A stretch of DNA of 11,456 nucleotides from Deltaproteobacteria bacterium (GTDB lineage: Bacteria > Myxococcota_A > UBA9160 > SZUA-336), in NCBI GenBank assembly GCA_030665705.1, contig DAOUZG010000025.1:1-11456 (forward strand), read 5' to 3'. Of this stretch, positions 1 through 5,725 are shown in pieces (the stretch's first letter is position 1; each line of letters starts with the position of its first letter). Both the position numbers and the translations under genes were made by a program. The notes under the pieces are model-generated. The model was not told the origin of the DNA. It ran no database searches and saw only the letters and a program-made list of their open reading frames with translations.

Positions 1-684
1 GAGCCCACGATGGGAGGCCTGGGCCGCCGCAGCGGCCACGGCGTCCCCTCCGTATTCCACCATCCCCTCCTCGAAAGGGATCTCCAACAGATCGGAGATC
101 TTCTCGAGCTCCACCGCTGGATGCTCGACGAGTTGTTCGTAGCGGACGTGAACCAGCGGGACCCGTCGTTCCCGGAGGAAGCGCGCGATGGCCGGGACAT
201 ACCGATCCAGGATGGGGTTGAATCGAAGCGCCTCTTCGTAGCTTCCGTCGAAGAACGACTCGGCATACGAGGAGAGAATCGCCAGAGGGTTCCGCGTGAG
301 GGTGACGTACCGTGCCTTCGGGTAGAGCTGTGCGATAAACGGCAGGGCCAGGGCGTAGGCCGGCGTCTTGTCGATCAGGATCGATTTCTCCGGATGGGTA
401 GCGAGAAGCCCTTCGTACACGCTGTCCGCATAGGCGCGACACGCAGCGATGTAGTCCTTCTCTCCCTCCGGGAGACGCAAGACGACCTCCTGGATCGCCT
501 CCTGGGAGATCACGGGATCGTACGGAGCCTTTTCCACCCGGTCGAAGTATCCCAGGAAGGCGAGTGGGGTCAGGAGATGCGGCTCGGGAACGCCGAGGAT
601 CTGCGAGTGGGCCCCGAGCATGCGGGCTAGAAGGGTCGACCCGGAACGCGGGGGACCGATCAGGAAAAGGAGCCGATCTTCCAC
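1..684 (-). CDS. Sulfotransferase family protein, C-terminus cut by window edge
   Basis: Transfers a sulfuryl group from PAPS to an acceptor that cannot be told from sequence. The frame is open from 684 down to base 1 (228 codons) and continues outside. The PAPS 5'-phosphosulfate loop is at residues 7-19 (FLIGPPRSGSTLL). The 3'-phosphate-binding motif is at 131-140 (RNPLAILSSY), with the usual Arg131 and Ser139. This spacing and the N-terminal loop fit the Sulfotransfer_3-like bacterial group. I chose the GTG at 684 because a GGAGG lies 9 bases upstream and the P-loop then begins near residue 7, as is normal. The frame stays open further upstream to an ATG at 897, but that extension is low-complexity and unlike the family. 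No signal peptide is seen, so it is probably cytoplasmic. It is divergent from the acetyltransferase gene. Family is well supported; substrate is unknown. Confidence 0.9.
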   Translation of the reverse strand, partial: MEDRLLFLIGPPRSGSTLLARMLGAHSQILGVPEPHLLTPLAFLGYFDRVEKAPYDPVISQEAIQEVVLRLPEGEKDYIAACRAYADSVYEGLLATHPEKSILIDKTPAYALALPFIAQLYPKARYVTLTRNPLAILSSYAESFFDGSYEEALRFNPILDRYVPAIARFLRERRVPLVHVRYEQLVEHPAVELEKISDLLEIPFEEGMVEYGGDAVAAAAAQASHRGL

Positions 685-948
685 CTCGAGCCGCCTCCGT
701 GGATCACACGCACCGGAACCCCGGCCCGCGCATCGCGGAGAACTTGCCCCCGTCCCTACGCCGGTGTCAAACCCCGGCCTGTGCGGACTGTTGACGCGGC
801 TCGCCGAAAGGAGCCCCTGCGCGCCGGGCCGCCCGAAGGTGTCACCAGCCGGAATCGCCCGGACCAGTCCGGAGTACCCCGTGAGGCTCAGCCGCATTGC
901 GTCTACAATCGCGGAGCGTTGCTCGTGGGACGAGCACGGAGAGGATGG
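685..948. promoter_or_regulatory. Divergent intergenic region between sulfotransferase and acetyltransferase
   Basis: This 264-base spacer should hold outward promoters for both flanking genes. On the plus strand, TACAAT at 904-909 matches a -10 box well and lies about 40 bases before the chosen GTG of the acetyltransferase, but no good -35 box is placed at 17 bases. On the minus strand, a perfect TTGACA (bases 770 down to 765) could be a -35 box for the sulfotransferase, yet nothing resembling TATAAT follows at 16-18 bases. Both coding frames remain open through much of this spacer, so N-terminal extensions cannot be fully excluded. The promoter calls are weak. Confidence 0.3.
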
Positions 949-1803
949 GTGGGCGAGTTTCGGGTCGACTGGATCGCAGAGGGAGACGAGGCCCGGCTCG
1001 ACCAGGCGCGGGAGCTTGCCCGGTCCCGCGTCCTCGTTCACGCTTCGGTCTACGCTTCGCTCGACTGCCCTGCGATCCGCAAGCGGAGCCGACTGCTCGT
1101 GGTGAGCCACGGGGAGCGCCTCGTAGGCCTCGCAGCCGTTGTGGACGGGATCTTTCCCTTTCCCGCCGTTGCGCTCTGTGCCTCCCTCCCCGGAGCGTCG
1201 CAGTTCCTGCTCAGTCGGGTCGATGCTCCCTTTGTCGTCCTCGCGACCCAGCCCTTCTGGCACGAGGTTGAGCGTTGCGGCGGGCAGCGCGAGTTCGAGG
1301 AGATCCAGATGGCCCGGCTGCATCCGGCCGAGCTTCCCGATCCCGACCCCCGCCTCGAACGGCTGACGCGACCGGAGGAACTCAAGGCTCTCGTCGGGTC
1401 CCGCGTCTCGGCGGTCCACTTCGAGGCCGGGCCCTTCCTGGGTGTGCGTGGCCCCGAAGGGGACCTGGTCGCCTGCGGCGGTGTGCACTTCGTCACCGAC
1501 CGAGTTGCCCAGATCGCCTACGTGCACACGCGGCAGGATCGTCGGCGCGAGAAGCTGGCGACGTCCGTCCTCATCGGTCTGGTTCGTGAGTTGGAGACGG
1601 AACAGCGCCGTGTGGTTCTTCAGGCCCAGACGGACAACGGTGCTGCGATGCAGCTCTACGCGCGGTTCGGGTTCCGTGGTCGGGTTCGGACGGCGTCTTT
1701 CACCTTCGCCGAGCGGGTTGCTGCGCCGCCTCGTCGTTCGGCGCGAGCCGAGCCCGGCTCCTCAGGAAGAGGGGGACCGGGAGCGGATCCTCTGCAGCGC
1801 TGA
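949..1803 (+). CDS. GNAT-family N-acetyltransferase
   Basis: Predicted 284-residue acetyl-CoA-dependent acyltransferase; the acceptor is unknown. The C-terminal third carries the GNAT fold. A strand-rich core (GGVHFVTDRVAQIAYVHT, about 177-194) leads into the cofactor loop and helix at 195-208. The late motif is N230-x3-M-x-L-Y-x-R-F-G-F242, typical of motif B, in which the Asn and Tyr sit near CoA. The usual Q/R-x-x-G-x-G/A loop is degenerate here (RREKLA, 199-204): the first Gly is Lys and the last position is Ala. The N-terminal ~150 residues match no family I recognise and may shape the acceptor site. GTG at 949 is chosen because GGAGAGGA lies just upstream; the frame is open back to 781. 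It ends with TGA at 1801-1803 and overlaps the convergent cbpM gene by 42 bp. Confidence 0.82.
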   Translation: MGEFRVDWIAEGDEARLDQARELARSRVLVHASVYASLDCPAIRKRSRLLVVSHGERLVGLAAVVDGIFPFPAVALCASLPGASQFLLSRVDAPFVVLATQPFWHEVERCGGQREFEEIQMARLHPAELPDPDPRLERLTRPEELKALVGSRVSAVHFEAGPFLGVRGPEGDLVACGGVHFVTDRVAQIAYVHTRQDRRREKLATSVLIGLVRELETEQRRVVLQAQTDNGAAMQLYARFGFRGRVRTASFTFAERVAAPPRRSARAEPGSSGRGGPGADPLQR

Positions 1804-2055
1804 TTCGAGTGCCTGACGGAGCTCGCCGATCTCCTCCCGCATCCGCACGATGATGACGACACCGGCCAGGTTCACCTCCAGGTCGTCCACCAGGGTGTGG
1901 GCGACGCGAACCCGCTCCAACATCCGCTCCGAGAACTCGAGCTTGCTCGGTTCCGGTCCGTCCGACTCGATGATCTCCTCCTGTTCGAGAGCTCGGACGA
2001 AGCCCTCCTCCACGTTGAGAAGCTCCACGATCTGACGGCGCGTGTAGAAGGTCAT
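1762..2055 (-). CDS. cbpM: CbpM-like chaperone modulator (MerR-type HTH)
   Basis: A 97-residue protein of the CbpM/MerR-HTH_2 type, close in length to E. coli CbpM (101 aa), which binds the J domain of CbpA and restrains it. The N-terminus (residues 3-33, FYTRRQIVELLNVEE onward) is a winged-helix start like MerR. The C-terminal half (about 40-92) is a long amphipathic helical region (VRVAHTLVDDLEVNLAGV, then REEIGELRQALESAL) suited to dimerisation or partner binding. The ATG overlaps the cbpA stop (ATGA, bases 2055-2052), so translation is probably coupled, and the partner gene is directly upstream. An alternative is a small MerR/HspR-like repressor of the chaperone gene, or a DafA-like DnaK/DnaJ assembly factor. 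The cbpA neighbour makes CbpM the best name. Confidence 0.75.
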   Translation of the reverse strand: MTFYTRRQIVELLNVEEGFVRALEQEEIIESDGPEPSKLEFSERMLERVRVAHTLVDDLEVNLAGVVIIVRMREEIGELRQALESALQRIRSRSPSS

Positions 2056-3014
2056 GGCTGCTTCAGGTCCTTCCGCAGGTCGATCTCTCCATAGAGTTCT
2101 ACCCACTCCTGCGCGAGGGTCTCGAGACGCGGGTCATCGGTCTCCGGCAGGCGGGCGATGAGCCGCACGATCAGGTCGCCCCGTGCCTCGGTCTTGCGGT
2201 CGGGCACTCCCTTTCCGCGAAGCCGGAGGCGCGTTCCACTCTGCGATCGGGGCTGAATCCGCATGGAGACCGGTCCGTCCGGCGTGGGTACCTCGACGGA
2301 TGCACCGAGCACCAACTCGGGCAGGCTCACGGGCAGGTCCATGAGCAGATCCCGGCCCTCCCGTCTGAAGTACCGGTGAGGACGGACGTGGAGGGTCAGG
2401 TAGAGGTCGCCGGGCGGCCCGCCCGGGGTCCCCGGGGTGCCCTGGTTGGCGAGCCGGATCCGTGTGCCTTCATCCGACCCCCGCGGGATGCGGACTTTGA
2501 GCGTGGTCTCCTCGTCGGGCAGGCCGGGACCGCGGGGTCGGGCCACCCGAACCCGCACCTCCCCCCCGCGGATCGCGTCCATGAATTCGACGGTGACTTC
2601 CCCCTCGACGTCCTGCCCGCGCATCGGTCTGGCGGCTCTGAAGGGACCCCCGCGTGCCGCCCGTCCTCCGAAGAGCTCCGAGAAGAGATCCCCGAGATCT
2701 CCCTCGACGAAGGTCTGACTGAAAGGGCTCCGTCGGGTCCCTTCCGACCATTGACGGTAGGCACGCGCCTGGTCGGAGTCGAAGCCCTTGGCTAACCCGG
2801 CCGCTCCGAACTCGTCGTAAAGCTTGCGCTTCTGCGTGTCCGAGAGGATGTCGTAGGCGAAGGAGATCTCCTTGAAGCGTTCCTCGGCCTGCTTGTCGTT
2901 CGGGTTGACGTCGGGGTGGTACCGGCGGGCGAGCCGGTGGTAAGACTTCCGCACCTCTTCGGCGGAAGCTCCCCGGGCAACCCCCAGAACCTCGTAGAGG
3001 TCCTTCTCCTCCAT
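2052..3014 (-). CDS. cbpA: Type II DnaJ/CbpA co-chaperone
   Basis: A 320-residue J-domain co-chaperone that would stimulate the ATPase of a DnaK elsewhere in the genome and deliver unfolded clients. The J domain spans residues 5-70 with the essential HPD triad at 33-35. A linker rich in Gly, Phe and Arg follows (about 71-132). Then come two beta-rich client-binding domains (about 134-212 and 213-290) with the characteristic GDLYL (202-206) and RGDLIV (279-284 region) strands. There is no CxxCxGxG zinc-finger repeat, so this is the class II (CbpA-like) type rather than classical DnaJ. The ATG at 3014 has no clear Shine-Dalgarno just upstream, so expression may depend on read-through from the gene before it, 50 bases away. 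The stop overlaps the cbpM start by 4 bases. Confidence 0.92.
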   Translation of the reverse strand: MEEKDLYEVLGVARGASAEEVRKSYHRLARRYHPDVNPNDKQAEERFKEISFAYDILSDTQKRKLYDEFGAAGLAKGFDSDQARAYRQWSEGTRRSPFSQTFVEGDLGDLFSELFGGRAARGGPFRAARPMRGQDVEGEVTVEFMDAIRGGEVRVRVARPRGPGLPDEETTLKVRIPRGSDEGTRIRLANQGTPGTPGGPPGDLYLTLHVRPHRYFRREGRDLLMDLPVSLPELVLGASVEVPTPDGPVSMRIQPRSQSGTRLRLRGKGVPDRKTEARGDLIVRLIARLPETDDPRLETLAQEWVELYGEIDLRKDLKQP

Positions 3015-3064
3015 CCACGGTGACGATAGCGCAGGCGCCCGATCGGCGGGAAGCGCTCCGACCC

Positions 3065-3601
3065 CTACGCGGCGGAGGCGGGAAGTGTCTTCAGAAATTC
3101 CTCGGGCTCGGGGTGGTCCCCGGCCGACTTACTGCGGTAGGTGTAGTAGAGCGTGTCTCCCGGACCGATGACGACGACGCCGCCGAGCTGCCACGGGTCC
3201 CCCTTGACCTGCCCCTGCCGGAACCCACGACGGAAGGCCCGAAAGCCGTTCGTGAAGACGGTGGGGCCGAGGAGTCGCACGACTCCGCGTCGGAACTGTC
3301 CCGCCCGGTAGGCGTCAAGGCTGGGGTCGACAAACAGGGGAAACGGAATTTCGAACTCCTTCCGGAACTCACGCGCCTGCTCGGGCGTTCCGTTCCCGAT
3401 AACGTAGAGTCCTGCACCCAGTCGCTGGATCTCTTGCCATACGCCGCGCAACTGCGCGACCTGCTCGCGGCAGAAGACTCAACCGAAGTGACGAACGAAG
3501 ACGAGTACGGCCGGCCGCTCGGTCCAGAACTCCCGCAAGAGAGTCGACTTGCCATCGAGGTCCTGAACCTCGACGTGAGCGAGGTCTCTGATCCATTTCA
3601 T
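3065..3601 (-). CDS. Probable selenoprotein: peroxiredoxin-like-2 (SelU/SelL-related) redox protein with UxxC
   Basis: A 178-residue thioredoxin-fold oxidoreductase read through an in-frame TGA at bases 3481-3479 (residue 41). Before the TGA, residues 30-40 (PAVLVFVRHFG) form the beta strand that precedes the redox site. After it, VFCREQVAQL gives U41-V-F-C44 at the head of the active-site helix. The rest matches the peroxiredoxin-like-2/SelL-related pattern: VIGNGTPEQA (67-76), FPLFVDPSLDAYRAG (87-101) and, near the end, a GGVVVIGPG strand and SAGDHP. All parts share one frame, with no shift. The ATG at 3601 has GGGGA 6 bases upstream. It probably reduces peroxides or disulfides in the cytoplasm; the substrate is unknown. 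It lies 65 bases after sufT and 50 before cbpA. Other readings are a nonsense mutation or a sequencing error; the exact position at a redox Cys and the hairpin downstream argue against both. A standard caller would report only a ~128-aa fragment. Confidence 0.87.
3442..3472 (-). promoter_or_regulatory. Candidate bacterial SECIS hairpin in the selenoprotein mRNA
   Basis: In the mRNA, counting the U of UGA as 1, GCCGCG (11-16) pairs perfectly with CGCGGC (34-39), extended by a U10-G40 wobble. Within it, GGUC sits at 21-24 in the apical part, closed by G18-C26 and C19-G25 around AGGUC; a competing fold closes a larger loop that also contains GU. In E. coli fdhF, GGUC in the AGGUC(U) loop begins at nucleotide 22, one base later. 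The element lies inside codons for the conserved CREQVAQL helix, as bacterial SECIS elements do. The fold was drawn by hand, and GC-rich DNA makes chance stems common. Confidence 0.6.
3479..3481 (-). other. In-frame UGA, predicted selenocysteine codon
   Basis: The codon between Gly40 and Val42 reads TGA on the minus strand. It occupies the first position of a C-x-x-C type motif, where family members carry Cys or selenocysteine. Neighbouring sufC, sufD, sufS, cbpA and cbpM all end in TGA, several overlapping the next start, so UGA is a normal stop in this genome and needs a local recoding signal here. Confidence 0.85.
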
Positions 3602-3666
3602 GAAGGTTCCCCGCAGTTTGGAGGGCGCTTGGGTCCCCTGGAAGACGTACCGGTAAGTGAGGTGTG

Positions 3667-3990
3667 CTAGAAGCCGAGCGCGAGCCGCGCCGCCTCCGAC
3701 ATCATGCTCTGATTCCAGGGTGGGTCCCAGACCAGCTCGACGTCGGCATCCGCGACCCCCGGAACGCTCGCGATCTTCCGATGCACCTCTTCGACGAGGT
3801 AGCCCGCAACCGGACATCCGGGCGCGGTGAGCGTCATGCGGATCCTGGCGCGCTGCTCGTCGTCGAGGTCGATTTCGTAAACGAGGCCGAGCTCGTAGAT
3901 CGACACCGGGATCTCCGGGTCGTAGACGCTGTGGAGCACCTCGATGATGTGCTGTCGAATCTCATCGTGGGACGGGCTGCTCGGCTCCAT
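3667..3990 (-). CDS. sufT: DUF59/MIP18-type Fe-S assembly factor (SufT)
   Basis: A 107-residue single-domain DUF59 protein, the usual size for the short SufT/MIP18 group, which helps mature or deliver Fe-S clusters to client proteins. It shows the family marks: DPEIPVSIYELGLVYEI (24-40), with the Asp-Pro-Glu turn and the helix-strand after it; the conserved Cys59 in TLTAPGCP; and WDPPW (88-92) near the C-terminus. ATG at 3990 is chosen because AGGAG lies 5 bases upstream. It starts 20 bases after sufU, so it is almost certainly in the suf operon. A PaaD-like role in phenylacetate metabolism is unlikely given the neighbours. The open frame extends well upstream of 3990, but that part is a shadow of sufU. 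Confidence 0.9.
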   Translation of the reverse strand: MEPSSPSHDEIRQHIIEVLHSVYDPEIPVSIYELGLVYEIDLDDEQRARIRMTLTAPGCPVAGYLVEEVHRKIASVPGVADADVELVWDPPWNQSMMSEAARLALGF

Positions 3991-4010
3991 CACGGCTCCT
4001 TTCGGGTGGG

Positions 4011-4463
4011 CTATTCCGTCGTAACCGTCTCGTCGCCGCCACTCAGGGCGGCGCACAAGGTGTGCCACGGTAGGCTCGCGCACTTGACCCGGATCGGGTA
4101 ATCGCGGACCCCCGCCAGCACGACGAGCTTTCCGAGTGAGGGGCCCCCGCCGTTGGGCCCCGATGCGCCTGTCACCAGTTTGTGGACCTGCTCGAAGAGG
4201 GCCCTCGCATCCTCTACTCGCAGGCCCTTGATGGCTTCGGTCATAAGCGAGGCCGACGCGGTCGAGATGGCGCATCCGGACCCCTCGAAGTGAATCTCCC
4301 GGACCGTGTCGCCATCCAGCTCGAGGTGCACCGTGACCCGATCGCCGCAGAGCGGATTGAACCCCTCTGCCTTGCGGTTCGCCGTTGCAAGCTGGCCGAA
4401 GTTCCGCGGCCGCTTGGTGTGGTCGAGGATCAGCTCCTGGTACAGGTCCCTCAGGTCCGACAT
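4011..4463 (-). CDS. sufU: SufU sulfur-relay protein
   Basis: A 150-residue SufU, the zinc-containing partner of SufS that accepts the persulfide and passes sulfur to SufBCD. The three cysteines and one aspartate of the metal site are present: Cys39 and Asp41 (NPLCGD), Cys64 (GSGCAIS) and Cys128 (RVKCASLPW). The B. subtilis ligands are Cys41, Asp43, Cys66 and Cys128. The ~19-residue insert between the second and third ligand (GASGPNGGG region, about 99-110) distinguishes SufU from IscU. The start ATG shares one base with the sufS stop (TGATG). Together with SufS this marks the SufSU rather than the SufSE version of the pathway. Confidence 0.96.
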   Translation of the reverse strand: MSDLRDLYQELILDHTKRPRNFGQLATANRKAEGFNPLCGDRVTVHLELDGDTVREIHFEGSGCAISTASASLMTEAIKGLRVEDARALFEQVHKLVTGASGPNGGGPSLGKLVVLAGVRDYPIRVKCASLPWHTLCAALSGGDETVTTE

Positions 4464-5725
4464 CAGCCAAAAATCTCGTGCACGCGGTGGAGACCCTCAA
4501 TCAGCCGGTCTACCTCCTGGCGTGTGTTGTAGAGGCCGAACGACGCGCGCGTGGTGGCAGGCACCCCGAAATGCTGCATCACTGGCTGCGCACAGTGGTG
4601 ACCCGCCCGAGCAGCGACGCCCTCGCGGTCGAGGATCGTTCCTACGTCGTGGGCATGGACGCCCTCCATCACGAACGAGACGATGCTTACTTTCTCTTTG
4701 GCGGTTCCGGTCACGCGCACCCCTGGGACCTCGCTCACCTTTTCGGTGGCATACGCGAGCACCTCTTCCTCATGCGCTTGGAGAGCCGCCGCGTCTATTC
4801 CGGCCAGGTAGTCGATGGCAGCCCCCAGACCGATCGCGCCCGCGGTGTTGGGCGTCCCCGCCTCGAACTTGTAGGGAATATCGTGGTAGGTCGTCCGCTC
4901 GAATGTGACGCTGCGGATCATCTCTCCGCCGCCGTGGTACGGGGGCATCGCGTCGAGAAGCTCCGCGCGTCCGTAGAGCACGCCGATCCCGGTGGGGCCG
5001 TAGGTCTTGTGCCCCGAGAAGGCGTAGAAGTCGCATCCGAGCTCCCGCACGTCGACGCGGAGGTGGGGTGCCGCCTGGGCACCATCGACGAGGACAGGAA
5101 CCCCCGCCGCGCGCGCTGCGTCCACGATCTGCCCGACCGGGTTGACGGTCCCGAGGGCGTTGGAGACGTGGGCGAGTGCGAGGAAACGGGTTCGAGGGGT
5201 CAGAAGCTGGTCGAGTTGCTCCAGGACGAGCTCCCCTCGCTCGTCGAACGGGAGCACCCGGAGCCGTGCACCGGTCTGCTCGCAGACGAGCTGCCAGGGA
5301 ACGATGTTGGAGTGGTGCTCCATCTCCGTGATGAGAATCTCGTCACCCTCCCGCATCCGAGGACGAACGAAGCTCTGGGCTACCAGGTTGATGGCCTCGG
5401 TCGTGCCTCGTACGAAGACGACCTCTCGCTCATCTGCGGCTCCGATGAAGCTCTGCGCCTTCGCCCGTGCCGTCTCGAAGGCCTCGGTTGCCTGCTCCGT
5501 CAGCTCATCCAGGCCGCGGTGCACGTTGGAGTTGTAATGAGCGTAGTAGCGGCTCACCGCATCGATGACGGCCCGGGGCTTTTGCGTGGTTGCCGCGTTG
5601 TTGATGTAGACGAGCGGCTTGCCCCGAATGGTGCGCTCGAGAATCGGAAAGTCCTTCCGGATCCGAGCGACGTCCAGACCGGACGAGCTCCGCTCCCGGG
5701 GGTGCGCTCGGCGGGGTGCCTTCAC
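4463..5725 (-). CDS. sufS: SufS cysteine desulfurase
   Basis: A 420-residue PLP-dependent group II desulfurase that takes sulfur from L-cysteine and leaves alanine. The PLP lysine is Lys240 in SGHKTYGPTG. The catalytic cysteine is Cys378 in RAGHHCAQP, the short conserved form of group II enzymes. Other marks are NNAATTQKP (42-50), EMEHHSN (134-140, with the His that stacks on PLP) and VDGAQAAPH (213-221). The GTG at 5725 overlaps the sufD stop (GTGA) and has GAGG 8 bases upstream; the longer open frame upstream is a shadow of sufD. Group II enzymes of this kind can also act on selenocysteine, which may matter next to a selenoprotein gene, but that link is inference. Confidence 0.97.
   Translation of the reverse strand: MKAPRRAHPRERSSSGLDVARIRKDFPILERTIRGKPLVYINNAATTQKPRAVIDAVSRYYAHYNSNVHRGLDELTEQATEAFETARAKAQSFIGAADEREVVFVRGTTEAINLVAQSFVRPRMREGDEILITEMEHHSNIVPWQLVCEQTGARLRVLPFDERGELVLEQLDQLLTPRTRFLALAHVSNALGTVNPVGQIVDAARAAGVPVLVDGAQAAPHLRVDVRELGCDFYAFSGHKTYGPTGIGVLYGRAELLDAMPPYHGGGEMIRSVTFERTTYHDIPYKFEAGTPNTAGAIGLGAAIDYLAGIDAAALQAHEEEVLAYATEKVSEVPGVRVTGTAKEKVSIVSFVMEGVHAHDVGTILDREGVAARAGHHCAQPVMQHFGVPATTRASFGLYNTRQEVDRLIEGLHRVHEIFG

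Noticed and set aside
10..794. Plus-strand open frames over the left end
   Set aside because: They lie opposite the sulfotransferase frame, which has clear PAPS-binding motifs; the plus-strand products show no recognisable motifs.
3479..3481. TGA as proof of a pseudogene or of a genetic code with UGA as a sense codon
   Set aside because: The frame is intact and family-like on both sides, the codon sits at the catalytic position, and several neighbouring genes end in TGA with coupled starts, so neither decay nor a code change explains it well.
3991..4500. N-terminal extension of SufT to an upstream start
   Set aside because: The region is the sufU coding sequence in another frame; ATG 3990 has a strong AGGAG and gives the normal 107-residue domain.
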